Below, piece after piece: positions 25,476 to 35,994 of a stretch of 64,000 bases of DNA. Source of the stretch: Isoetes taiwanensis (taxonomy: Eukaryota > Streptophyta > Lycopodiopsida > Isoetales > Isoetaceae); contig JAJEKV010000046.1 in assembly GCA_021234155.1 (NCBI GenBank), positions 3,285,510-3,349,509 of the forward strand, in the 5' to 3' direction. A program made the translations under genes and the position numbers. The notes below the pieces were generated by a model. The model worked only from the letters and a program-made list of their open reading frames with translations, was not told the DNA's origin and did no database searches. Each line of letters begins with the position of its first letter. Position 1 is the stretch's first letter.

Positions 25476-27087
25476 TGTTGCACTCTGTGCAACATTTGAG
25501 CAGAAGTCTTTTTTAATCTAATATGTTGTTTGTCTTTTGCAGGTTAAATTACTTCCTAGAAATAAGTACGAGCAGGTTTACGATTTTGCAAGAAGTCCTG
25601 GTGGGTTGGACCACCTCTTGGTGTGTTTATGAACACACCTAGGCCATGAAGGAGCTATCATGGCGCAGAAATGTTGCAACAATTACAGGATAATGCTGAG
25701 CCAATTTCAAGTAGTTTTGAGATAGGAGAAAAATATTGCCAAACAAAGGGCAAAATTTGAGGTAATCAACATGTTAGTAGCTAAAGAAGAAGTAGGTGAC
25801 ATATTAAGAAGCGCAATAAGAAGTAGGCAAACCGAGAAGGTTTATCTTTGCTAGATTATCCGTTCGTTCATCTAGACTCGCGTGAAACGAGCCATTTTAG
25901 GCAGTTGTTTGTTCGAGATCGAGGAGGAGAAAAGTTCATGTTATTCTTGTCGGATGGGATCATTGTTGGTGCATGAGCAGTTGATCACAAATGAGGAAAG
26001 TTCCTTGCAAGTTAAGACATATTCAATACCAAGCAAAGGAACAATCATAATCCGTTGAGATAATTATCTTTCAGGGACCAATTGCATTAGCTGAATAAGG
26101 AGATGAAGGCGAAGATAAGATACTCATATTGCTTACATTCTTTGCTACTGAGCACTTGGAACACTTGGATCATTATAAAGTTTTGAGCTAGGCATGGGTG
26201 CTAAGTCTCAAAGAACTTGAAGTTTCAAAGGGCAATTATTATTTTTCCATGGTACCATGGTTTTGACGGGGCATAAAATATTGATAGAATAGGATATTCA
26301 TATGAAATCATTGAAGTCTTTGAAGTCACGGCAATATCCTATATCTACAGAAAAATCCGACTTATGGGTTTAGCGCTGAAGAAGATTGAATTAGAAACAT
26401 TTGGGATCTCCCTAGCGAATGCGTAAAGAGGTGCCGAACCGATTGGGAAGGTTGGTGAGAGTATTAGGAGCAGAGGCGGCAGAAGAAGGCAGTCCCCGGC
26501 AGCTTGGAGTAGCGACCTGGTGAACTCAAAATTGCTGAAAAATATGAAGGTGAAATAACCATTAAGATTTTGTGAATGCGTAAATTGTTGAAACATTTAA
26601 GAGGTTGAGAATATTTGACAATTCAAAAACTAATAGATATTTAGTTTGGGCAATCCATTCTTGAGCAAATGGAGAACTTGTAGTGATCTGAATGCTGTGT
26701 TATTTTTGAAAAGTGCTGTGAAGGTTATAGTTAAGCAGTAAATATGTTTTGAAAAATAGACATCTTGTTTGGGCAAAATTGATTCTTGAGCAAATGGAAA
26801 ACTTGAAGTGATTCGAATGCTGAGTTATTTTTGAAAAGTGCTGTGAAGGTTATATTTATGCAATAGATATGTTTTGAAAATTAAATGCGTGATGCAAATT
26901 GGGTTTTCTAGAGAGGAAGAATTCTGTGATGCTTATTGTTGGTTAAAATTGTTGCGAGAGTTAACTTGTTTGCATTGAAATATCATTCTGCATACATTTC
27001 AGCCTAATCATTTGAAGAGAGAAGAGTTCAATCAAGAAGCCATTTGCTAGTCTAGATGTTGCACTGAGCGCACTTCTGAGTGCAACA
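25476..27087 (+). repeat. 3' LTR of element B (1,612 bp)
   Basis: It starts TGTTGCACTC and ends GAGTGCAACA, a 10-bp terminal inverted repeat with the standard TG...CA ends. It is uninterrupted, so it is the reference for the split 5' copy. A purine-containing stretch (GCTGAAGGGA) lies about 25 bp upstream. The right border joins GTGACTAGG of element A. Confidence 0.9.
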
Positions 27088-27790
27088 GTGACTAGGTCTA
27101 ATGGCTTGCCACTGAGTGTGGGTAAGGCATGGGCTCGACACCCGTGGGGTGGTGTTCACCTTCCAGTGGGTTAAAGTCGAATAAGGGCAAGGGCCCTCTA
27201 GTCACCTTGGGTCGAGCATGTAGATCTGGAGGGAGTGATCCCTACCCCCGCCCCATCGGGACTGGGGAGATGTAACCAGGAATAGCCCCTTTGGCTATGC
27301 ACCGGCGGGCGGCTGATCAGTCCCAACACTTTTCAACCTACTCGCAAAGTGTGCACGGGGGGCCCGGATGGAGTGGACAACCCTAAGCCATGTTCTTATG
27401 CCAGCCCAATCCATTGTCATGATTACATGTTCAAGACCGAACTCACGGAGACCCAAGCTTGTCGGGCCATCCCCTAGAGTCCGAGCCTTGGGTAGGAACT
27501 CCCCTTTGTATTGTGCCGATCTTTGTCTATGCAGATGTTGATGTGCCACCCTTCGAGGTGGATATATGATGTTATGTTACCGACGTGTATGTTTACGCCC
27601 AAGCAGCCTAGGTAGGCCCCGAGGGAAGGCGGGTAAAATGACCCCTTCACTCTTCCCAATCGCGTGGACTCTAGATGGTCACAAAGTGATATGTGGAGGG
27701 CCCCAGACGTTATGGAGCTGGTGGGGGGAGGAACTCTCGCTTGTATACGGTCACGGGCATCGTGATAACGCAGTAGGGGACGCCACAAAG
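27088..27790 (+). repeat. 3' LTR of element A, second part
   Basis: This continues the match to 7,344-7,996: GTGACTAGGTCTAATGGC, GTGATCCCTACC, TAGCCCCTTTGGCTATG, CCAATCCATTGTCATGATT, TTTGTCTATGCAGAT, and the closing GACGCCACAAAG. After 27,790 the two copies diverge. Confidence 0.65.
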
Positions 27791-28673
27791 TGTTTCTAAA
27801 GATTTGAAGATTTTGAATCCCGTGTATCGTGAGGATGTTGGAATTGTGGCTTTGAACGCCAGATCTGCCCAACGGATTTGATTCATTCGTGGTCCTATAT
27901 GCATGTATGAGTAATTTTGACCTAACTATGGAGTTTTTCGAGTTAGGAATAGCAACGGAAGAGGAATTTGTTTTAACCGATGATTCTATGATATAGGCCA
28001 ATGGGAGGGGAAAGCTTATGGGGCCAAGCACTTGCACCAGGGCTGTGGTATCACTAATCCTTGGCCTTCAATCTTCCGCTTCAAATCATTAAGCCGTAAA
28101 TTTAGATCGCTCCGCCACAAAATGTGGTTTGAAAATCCATAAAATGGCTGATTGCTAGCCCCGCAATCCCCGTGTTAGTTCTTCAACTTGAATTGCAAAA
28201 TATTGTGCTCACGCTCCAAAAGATACATAGATCATCAAGAAGGCACTTATTTTGCAGCCATTCAAGGCAAGATGAATCCTCTTTCAAACTATTCGCACTA
28301 AGATCCAAACCGTGGCGAATCTCCACCCAAAAAAAGCAATTGGCAGTAATGGACCTTTTGGCAGAATATCGAATAATGTTTCGAATGCATCCTGCTCTAA
28401 TCCTTGAAAGCTGTTTGTGTATCTACAAATAACTTCGTTCAGCCTTTTCCTATAATTTGCCCTCTTTTTCAAGGTTGGGTTTGTAGAGATAATAGAGAGG
28501 GCACGCTCTGGAATATCGAAGCAGTGCAGAGGTAGCACACCAGGGAAGGCCTCCCCAGAAATTGTCGGATGAGGGGCGATGCCGAAGATTGCCCAAGGGC
28601 ATATAGAAGATCGCCAGATGTGTCAGCGTCTAAAATTATCCGTTTTTTTCTCCTCTTCGATTTTTTCCCCCGG
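27791..28673 (-). other. Unassigned region with minus-strand open frames
   Basis: Minus-strand frames at 28,284-28,538 and 28,469-28,714 are open and overlap. One reads SIISTNPTLKKRANYRKRLN and LEQDAFETLFDIL, which looks protein-like. I do not recognise a family; a transposase N-terminal part is possible but unsupported. The second frame runs across the left inverted repeat of the recombinase element, so the frames may be chance readings through element ends. Confidence 0.25.
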
Positions 28674-28702
28674 ACGTAAAAACCACCTACCAATAATTCT
28701 GC
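28674..28702 (+). repeat. Left inverted repeat of the recombinase element
   Basis: ACGT plus two bases plus AAACCACCTACCAATAATTC and TGC. The last 23 bases are an exact reverse complement of 35,867-35,889, and with two mismatches the match extends to 29 bp (35,867-35,895). Beyond ACGT the flanks are unrelated. No target duplication is evident. Confidence 0.6.
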
Positions 28703-28739
28703 CCTGAGTTCCAATTGCAGCTTGACACGTGGCCACTCT

Positions 28740-28860
28740 TCAATCCCAGAATGTCATGCATTTTTTATTTTAGTTGACATTCAGTTATCAGTTCCAGAAT
28801 GTCATGCATTTTTTATTTTAGTTGATATTTAGTTGATATTCAGTTATCAGTTCCAAAGTT
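28740..28860 (+). repeat. Short tandem duplication
   Basis: CCAGAATGTCATGCATTTTT followed by TATTTTAGTTGA and TCAGTTATCAGTTCC occurs twice in a row about 60 bp apart, with a further partial TTTAGTTGATATT copy. It lies just inside the left inverted repeat. Confidence 0.7.
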
Positions 28861-29396
28861 CAGTTATTCATTCAGTCCACAAAATATAAATCAAACAATA
28901 CAATGGATCACTCCATTACTCCAAAATCGTTCCATTACTCCAAAAGACAGATTATAACAAGTGTTTTGAATCTTCATGAGATCCATATCAAAGAGTATTA
29001 TCTCAGATCGTAGAGTATTATGTCAGACGTAAACTTTGTACTAAATTTTAGGGTAGACATTAAAACACAATTGTTATAGACATTCACTTCTTTTGCGACT
29101 TCGTCGCAAGGAGGAACTTCTCCAATGAATCCGGTGAAAATTAAGGAACTCGTCATCCTGCCGCCAATGTATCCAGATCGTTCTTATTAGCTTCAATTCA
29201 ATGCTATTACCTATACTTCCCTTGAGCAGATCCCATAACTGAATATTTGCATTTACCTACAATGTTTGAACTAAATTGAATGAACAAAACTAATTAATTT
29301 GCTATAAAATGGATTTACCTCAATAGGTGCCACGAATTGTTTTGGTTCAAGATTATCGATAGTTAGAGTTGACGTTCGGGTGTGAATCACGAATAG

Positions 29397-29684
29397 TTAG
29401 AGTTGACGTTCGGATGAATCGGTCTCAAGAAGGTCAAATTCCTTCAATTCGTCCTTGTAGACCTCTTCAAACATTCTTCTATATCCGTCTGCATTAAACG
29501 GCCTACCAAGAATATCCATTGCGGCTTTCACTTGTAATTCGGCGGTCTTATCATACCTACAAAGAAATTGCAAAAACGCATTTACATATCTAACCATTTA
29601 AGAAAAGAATTCAATGTAGATAATGAATTCAATGCAGATAAAATACCTGCTAAAAGCCTCGGCAGTCCTATGTCATGTAACCTT
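29397..29684 (-). pseudogene. Tyrosine recombinase gene, 3' part (HxxR/Tyr end)
   Basis: Minus strand. Exon 29,647-29,684 reads VT-stop-HRTAEAFS, where the family has TGHR; the Gly codon is TGA (29,673-29,675). The catalytic His codon is 29,670-29,672. A 90-bp intron (29,557-29,646, GTATTT...TTGTAG) follows. The last exon, 29,397-29,556, starts RYDKTAELQVKAAMDI, giving the nucleophile Tyr at 29,553-29,555, and ends at TAA 29,397-29,399. This H-R...Y layout is the C-terminal half of a tyrosine recombinase active site. It joins in frame with the exon at 33,946-34,110 once the CACTA element and its 2-bp duplication are removed. The TGA is a second, independent lesion. Confidence 0.7.
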
Positions 29685-32288
29685 CACTACAAGAGGATAG
29701 CCATTTTTCATCACTTTAATATCACCTAAAATTTCAAAAAGTATTAAGTGATATAAATAATGATATTCAAGGTACAGTGGCACTATCAATGACAAGATTC
29801 TATCATCTATAGCATCATCAACATTGTCATAAATATGGTCAACAATTATATCAGTACAAATTAATGACAATATATGTGTTACTAATTGCGCCATGAATAA
29901 TATCATATATTGCATCAGCTTTACCATCATTTATTACTCCAATGGTATTAATGACAATATAAGTGCTATAGCTTATGGCAGTTACAATATCACCCTTAGC
30001 TTCATCTATAGTATCACATATTGACAATATTATATCAATGCTAGCATATGATGCTATATGTGTCGATAATAGCATCATGGATAATATCAAGACTTACATC
30101 ACTCTTACTATCAATCTTGTTGTAATTTTGATAATGATAATAGTTTTAATGCTTATGACAATTAGAATATCATTTGTGATGGCACTACCTTCTTCAAACT
30201 CCCGCTGCATAAAGTACACAAAAATGATATTATTAGAACAAGAAAGAAATAGATTTTAAAACTCCCATAGACATTATGCCCAACAAAAGATGTGGCGGGT
30301 CCTCTTGGCCTCTTACTTCAGATTTTTTCATATTTTAGTATGATAAGTTAGTCTTCTTTGGCACAAAGAAGATCTAACCACGCCCTAATTTGTACGGCTT
30401 GGATCTTCCATTTAAAAATAGCCCTAGATCTCATGGCCTATGTTTGGCCCATCCGATCGTCCACACAATTTCTTTTTTAAAAAAAAAGTTAAAAGTGCGG
30501 ATCTCGTGAGCATGGCGCATGTTATGCAAATCTTCCTGGCAATTAGTTTAGGTCGCTCTTGTCACGCTAATGGTCTTACGTCTTTGATGGCGCTTATATC
30601 ATCAATCCCAATTCTAATCGTTTCTAAGTGTAGTATCTCTCTCTTATTTCCATGGTTAATCACGCTCTTTATGTCTTGGAATATAGTATAAGTTATCGTT
30701 TGGAGTTTGGGTCAGATTTCCAAGACCTTAAAACTATTGTTTTATCTAAACCACGTACCTCATCAAAGTAACTCTTGCATTATGAGATCTGAGTTCAAAG
30801 TATATTTGCTTCATTAAAGACAAAGGTTTACGCTTCTTTAGTTGCAATTCTATGGATCAAGTACAAGGGCATTGTCTTAAGATAAAATCGCCTTTGGTTT
30901 TCTTTGTTCATGGAAGATTCATATTGTTTTAAAGCAATATGAACATGAATAGCAAGTTTCGGGTTTCTTCAAAGGCCACGAAGTTTTCTTTTTTCTAAAA
31001 CATGCAGTGCACGTGGGTTCTTGAAGTCAACTTGACTCATGTAAATTGTGGTCAAGTGCGGTGTGTGAATGTAGACTTCATTGTGACGTACAATTCAAAT
31101 CTTTTGATACGCAAAATGTCACTTGGCCACCAAGTTAAAAATTGTATGCAGGACCAGCGTATCATTTTATCCATGTTATTAATCTCACGATGTGTTTTTG
31201 GTATAAGTGCTTGAGTCGGGTTCATCATCGACGATCTTTACATATGTCAACTTAACAAATATATGTTTCAATATATTCGAGAAATTCTTTACTGTTATGT
31301 CCTCTCTGCTATTCTTCTTCATATAATGACTAAATGCACCAGCATTTACTTCCATTTTAGACATTCATATTGGGCAGTCTTTCAAAGATTAATCTGGGCA
31401 GGGTAGTTTAGTTACACAATTAATGTTTTCTTAAGTATCCTTTATATAGACTCCACCTGAAGGTGTCCATTACAATAAGCTCATATTGAGTTTTACCAGA
31501 AGTTCAATGTAGTACTTAATGAGGTGCACAATCTTGATACACAAAGCACGTCAACAGGCTTTGTTTTCTGGCAAATAACTTCTATAACATGTACATCTCT
31601 TACTAAGTGAATCTAAAAGCAAGCAGACAACCCAAATTGTTTTCCTCTCCATTCAATCCCACTTGCACAAAATTAGCAACCTTCAAGGATTTGAGAGATT
31701 AATATGAAGTTCTAAGTAAATCTACATCAAATAGATGCATTGTAAAGTTAATTGCAACAGAAAATATTATTACTATTGCGAATTTAGTGTCTTTCCATGT
31801 GGCATTATAAATTAGTGAAACTTGTCAATTTCCATGTTGTTTTCATGTTTTTTAAACACAGAGTCAACGTCGTGCTCAATATCGTCAAATAAAAATAACA
31901 AAGGCAAGGGTTTGTATAATAAAAGTTAGAAATAAAATAATTAAGGCAAGTTAGAAATATAACTAAGGCAAGTTAACAGTTCCCAACATTTACATATTTC
32001 CAAATTATGCATGGCAATGCTGGGCACCATAACCAGTAAAGTAACCATAATGTAATTTATAATGTGTGCCGTATAAAGATATTGAAAAAACAATGGTAAT
32101 TTCGAGCCTTAGGGTAGAGAAAAGATGGTCTTTGGCCCAAACAAAAAATGTGGCAAGTTGCTAGCCAAAGTGTCCAATAAGATAATGTTTTTACAATAGA
32201 TACTTATGAGGCAAAAGAAATAGCAAGATTGGAGGCTAGAAAAAAATATGAATGATGGTATGATATGGTTAGGGAGAAAAAACAAAAA

Positions 32289-32430
32289 GAACGTGGCAAA
32301 TGTGGAGGCAAGAATATCAAAAGGACAAAGATGGAATAAATAGGCAAGAGGCAAAATATGGAAGAACGTGGCAAATGCAGAGGCAAGGATAAGAAAAATA
32401 AATAGGTAAGAGGAAAATATGGATGAATGA
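32289..32430 (+). repeat. Imperfect tandem repeat, purine-rich, about 73 bp period
   Basis: AAGAACGTGGCAAATG begins at about 32,288 and again at about 32,361, with GAGGCAAG and AATAAATAGG following in both. The whole stretch 32,200-32,480 is strongly purine-biased. It lies inside the CACTA element. Confidence 0.55.
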
Positions 32431-32497
32431 AAACAAAAAGGGCAAAAATAGTTCAAAAGAAAAAGGAATGTGGTAGTTTTGACAGAAGGAGGCAGCC

Positions 32498-33235
32498 ATG
32501 GCGGAAGGTATACGGGATGGAGCATTTTCATCTTCTCTTCTTAATCTTTGCAGCTTTGCGGGTTCGGCATTAGGGATGCAAAAGCGATTTCTTCCCGAAG
32601 TTCTCATGGACGAATGTGGCGGAATGGAGCACAGCTACTTCATCTTTTCGTGGTTTTTTGCGGATGATGAGCATACGGTGGCTGGCTATGAGATAGATAA
32701 ACCACTTCTTCTTTTCTTTCTCCCTTGATGGCATTGAACAAAGTTTTGTTTACTCATTCTTCCTTCTTGTGTAGGTGGAGACAACAAGGTTATGGGCAAA
32801 AAATCGCGGAGTATTGTCGAGTCGGCTCCCGGCTTGGAGTTTCCAAATTTTAACAAAAGGCATGCTCTAGTTTTTAGCAAAGGTATAACAGTTTTTTTTC
32901 CAACCGGGTTTGGCGGAGATTTGGTTATGGCGTAATGCTAGGGCAATGGATTTTCATATGCAAGGTAGCAACAGAAAACAAGGCAGAGTATGAAGCATCA
33001 GAGCTCTCTTCTTTCCCTTTCATCTGGTTCTTGATCTTACCATCTTTCTTCTGCAGATCCAGAAGCAGTGCACAGAGTAGAAGCAGGGCACATGAATTGG
33101 AGGGCTGGCCTTGCTGGCTCTCCCGAAAAAATATCCAAGAAGTATCGATATTCTGCAACACCAAGATCAAGCATAAGCTGAAAAAATATATTTTGCAACA
33201 CCAGGATCAAGCTTGAAAATCTAAAAGATGCAGGA
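32498..33235 (+). pseudogene. Possible captured gene fragments inside the CACTA element
   Basis: Exon-like pieces are bounded by good splice-site matches: TTAATCTTTGCAG before 32,554, TTCTTGTGTAG before 32,775, AGCAAAGGTATAAC as a donor at about 32,880, and TTCTTCTGCAG before 33,057. One piece reads MGKKSRSIVESAPGLEFPNF. I do not recognise the source gene. Plant CACTA elements are known to carry host-gene pieces, and this fits, but it is inference from splice signals and composition. Confidence 0.35.
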
Positions 33236-33945
33236 CTTAGGACCTCACAACAGCTTCTTTGTTAATCTTTCTCCTTTTCTAAAATTAATAACATAATCCT
33301 CTTTTGCTCCTAGGTTACTGGATGAAATCCTAAGTGATTTATGATACTACCATTGACATTATAACCTTATATTATAAGCTTAGGGATAAAATAAAATTGG
33401 CCTTTATAGATAGTGATATAGGTGGTGGAAAACATGAAATTATCTTTAATACAATTAAGGTCTAATTTGTAACTATATATGATATTATACTTGACGTTGA
33501 TGATGATACAATCATACCCTCTACGTGATATTATATGTGGCATTGCCAATGATGCCACATCATGTTAGAAAGGATGATACAAGGGATGGCACTCGTGGTG
33601 ACATTATGAATGGCTTAATTATAGCAATACATGTGACCCTATACCTAACACTATTATAGCACCACAAGGATAAAATGCATGATATTATAACTGCAGCTAT
33701 AGATGATGCTACAAATGATACTATAGATGATGCTACAAATGATACTATTATACAACTACAATGCTATAAAATATGATACTACAACTGTTGTTATTGGTGA
33801 TGCTACAAGTGACGATATAGATGACGTGATTTCATCAACAGCTACCGTCACTTATTTTATCAAAATCTAAAAAATCTGAAAATGCGATTTTAAGCCAATA
33901 AATGATGAAACTAGTGACTTAGATTGCTTATTCTCTTGTAGTGTT

Positions 33946-35563
33946 CATACCAACAGATGTAGGCACGTCAGCTCTAGACATTCTAGACACTAATGTAGTT
34001 CGGCCACTCTTACCACTGAATGTCCCACTAACGCCAATAAGAGCCAGCATGTATTTCATCCATTCTGATAGTTTTCTACCATTAACCCTGTGTTTCACAT
34101 TATACCAAGCCTGTAAATAAGATCAAATGTAAAAAAAAAAAACTAGAATATAACAAATAAAAATCAGAATACAATAAACTTACATTTTTGCGAGGATTTA
34201 CAATAGCCTGCTTGAAAAGCCAATTATTTTCCATATCAACATGTTCTGGATAATGCCTTATATATTGTTTGAATGTCAAAACAACATCCTCTTCATAGCA
34301 ACAAAGCCGCATACGAAATGACTCTTCCCGATAGCGATCCATACTTACATCGCATCAAGCGGAAAGTCTTTTCACTATATTCTACAAATTCTTTCCCATT
34401 TTCACTAGCCACGATAAAAAACTGAAAGTTTGACCTGCTCTAGCCCCTCTTGGCCTCTAATTCCAAATCTAGAAACACAATAATATAAAATGCGCTCGCA
34501 AACCTTTGGGATGATGAATTTGATGATCTACATCAAGTAGAAGAGCTTGTTGATTCATGGCAAAACCAACTTCATCGACCTTCTTCCTTTTCTTTACCAA
34601 ACTCCACGGTGTCAATCTAGATCGGACGCATTTGCAATACACAGCCAATCTAGCCCTAGTGAAGATAGGTGAATGCCCAATGTTGAAAGGAACCTGTTCT
34701 ATCCTCGTATTAGCAACAATGATTTCTTGATTTGACGCCTAACAATGCATCCAAATCTGCGAAACATATCTTGAAACTCATGACAGGCGGAAAATAATGA
34801 GAAGATAGAACAAAAATTGAAAAATAATGAAGATAGAACAAAACTACTTATGATTGTGACGGATAGAAACCGCCATCCAATTTCACAACTTTGAATCATG
34901 AATACTCGAACATCCCTAAATCCTTTAAATCCAAATCCTCAATTGCTATGTAGGTTGGCAAGTTAGCATGTTTCCTCCATTGATCAAAACGTCTCCTTTG
35001 CGCCCACAATGTTTTCCCTCGATTTACTAATTCCACCGGTATTGATCTCTTTTATCAAATTTTCGTCTATCTCAACAAAAGGAACTGCAGAATGATTTTA
35101 GAATCAGATGGGAAACATTTTCATCGAATGCGTTATTATAAGTGCCATTTTTGGAAGCTTCTTCCGAAAAGAGTGTTATCCTGTTCATCTCCAAACTCAC
35201 CACTAAAGTTTGCTCGAAATCTTCATCTGCCTCTTGTATATTTGTGATATCACGTAAAACAGGGCTAGATGCAGCTATACTACAATTCAGACTGAAACTA
35301 GGTACGTCATCCATGCCTGCACATCTCCAAGATTCATGCACAGTCGCTATAACTTCTGCTATAAGCGATTTCTTTAAAAAGAAACCTAGATCTTGAAAAG
35401 ACTTTCTATTCTTACCAAGAACTCTCAGATCTTCAAGATTCTCGCAGGAATCTTTAATGATTCTCGCAGGGATCTTCAATGACAGCAAAAAGCCACGGAT
35501 CTTTTGCAAAAGCCACGGATCTTTTTGCTCCAAGAAACTGCCATTCAACTTGCAGAATGAACC
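33946..35563 (-). pseudogene. Tyrosine recombinase gene, 5' and middle part (Crypton/DUF3504-like)
   Basis: Minus strand, read from 35,563 down. A first frame of 158 codons (ATG 35,548) is acidic and unassigned. Then come LWAQRRRFDQWRKH with YIAIEDLDL (about 34,925-35,010) and CVRSRLTPWSLVKKRKK (about 34,600). Next are RFGIRGQEGLEQVKLS with the first catalytic Arg at 34,456-34,458, ENGKEFVEYSEKTFR, and RMRLCCYEEDVVLTFKQY. A 73-bp intron (34,111-34,183) leads to WYNVKHRVNGRKLSEWMKY and FSGKSGRTTLVSRM, the KxxR box (K 34,009-34,011, R 34,000-34,002). This order matches tyrosine recombinases of the Crypton/DUF3504 type as I know them. Several frameshifts occur, and the CACTA element cuts it right after SVGM. 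Confidence 0.65.
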
Positions 35564-35843
35564 CTACGCAATAAACACAAAGATTTATAAGAAAATAAGC
35601 CAAGAGCGTGGCTGAAGATTGAAGGCTATTTGGAAGCAAGATTGAAGCACTAAAGCAAGATTCAAGCAAGATTAGCGAAGAGATGAGCTGACTAAGATGT
35701 TGTTCACGAAAAAACACCAAATGTAATGGAAACCTTCCTTAAGTCACATCGGTAGCGATTAGGACTCCTAAGCGCCATCTCCATTGAGCTCTCACTCTGG
35801 ACGGAATGGGAAGAAAAGGAAAGAACACAGAGAAAAAAAAACC

Positions 35844-35851
35844 CTTTTATA
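35844..35851 (-). promoter_or_regulatory. TATA box upstream of the recombinase gene
   Basis: On the minus strand this reads TATAAAAG, 16 bp inside the right inverted repeat and about 300 bp upstream of the 158-codon frame. It suggests the element carried its own promoter next to its end. Confidence 0.4.
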
Positions 35852-35866
35852 CTTGGTACACGTGTC

Positions 35867-35895
35867 GCAGAATTATTGGTAGGTGGTTTCCACGT
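35867..35895 (-). repeat. Right inverted repeat of the recombinase element
   Basis: This is the reverse complement of the left repeat at 28,674-28,702; 23 bases are identical and 29 match with two differences. Without the CACTA insertion the enclosed element would be about 2.96 kb. Confidence 0.6.
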
Positions 35896-35901
35896 TACAA
35901 T

Positions 35902-35994
35902 AATGTTTATTTAGTTAACATTACGGCAGTCAACCATGCATAAGCTCCGTAGCGTCGGCATGGTTTCCATGCCGAACGTTAACTAAATAACATT
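35902..35994. repeat. Nested palindrome, about 93 bp (MITE-like)
   Basis: Outer arms are AATGTTTATTTAGTTAAC (35,902-35,919) and its near-perfect inverse (35,978-35,994, one indel). Inside is a perfect 8-bp stem CGGCATGG-TTT-CCATGCCG (35,956-35,974). It directly abuts the right inverted repeat, so it could be a small separate element or a structural end. Confidence 0.6.

Larger units (their letters stand above)
29685..33943. mobile_element. CACTA (En/Spm-type) DNA transposon, 4,259 bp, non-autonomous
   Basis: It starts CACTACAAGAGGATAGCC and ends with the inverted match whose reverse complement is CACTACAAGAGAATAAGC (15 of 18 identical). It is flanked by TT on both sides (29,683-29,684 and 33,944-33,945), a 2-bp target duplication. 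Subterminal regions (29,740-30,130 and 33,480-33,840) carry many short repeats such as GATGATGCTACAAATGATAC in inverted orientation, typical of CACTA ends where transposase binds. No transposase frame is visible inside. It sits within the recombinase gene. Confidence 0.8.

Noticed and set aside
27474-28037. 187-codon minus-strand open frame
   Set aside because: It runs across the end of a known LTR into unrelated sequence and shows no motif; most likely chance openness of the strand opposite the repeat.
28284-28714. A Harbinger-type transposase
   Set aside because: Only a faint resemblance in a short stretch; no DDE residues and no continuous frame.
29690-30260. Possible satellite array or CRISPR-like repeat
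   Set aside because: The short repeats are degenerate, without constant spacers, and are explained as CACTA subterminal repeats matching the other end in inverted orientation.
32109-32531. 140-codon minus-strand frame rich in Phe, Leu and Ser
   Set aside because: It is the complement of a purine-rich imperfect tandem repeat, so its hydrophobic look is compositional.
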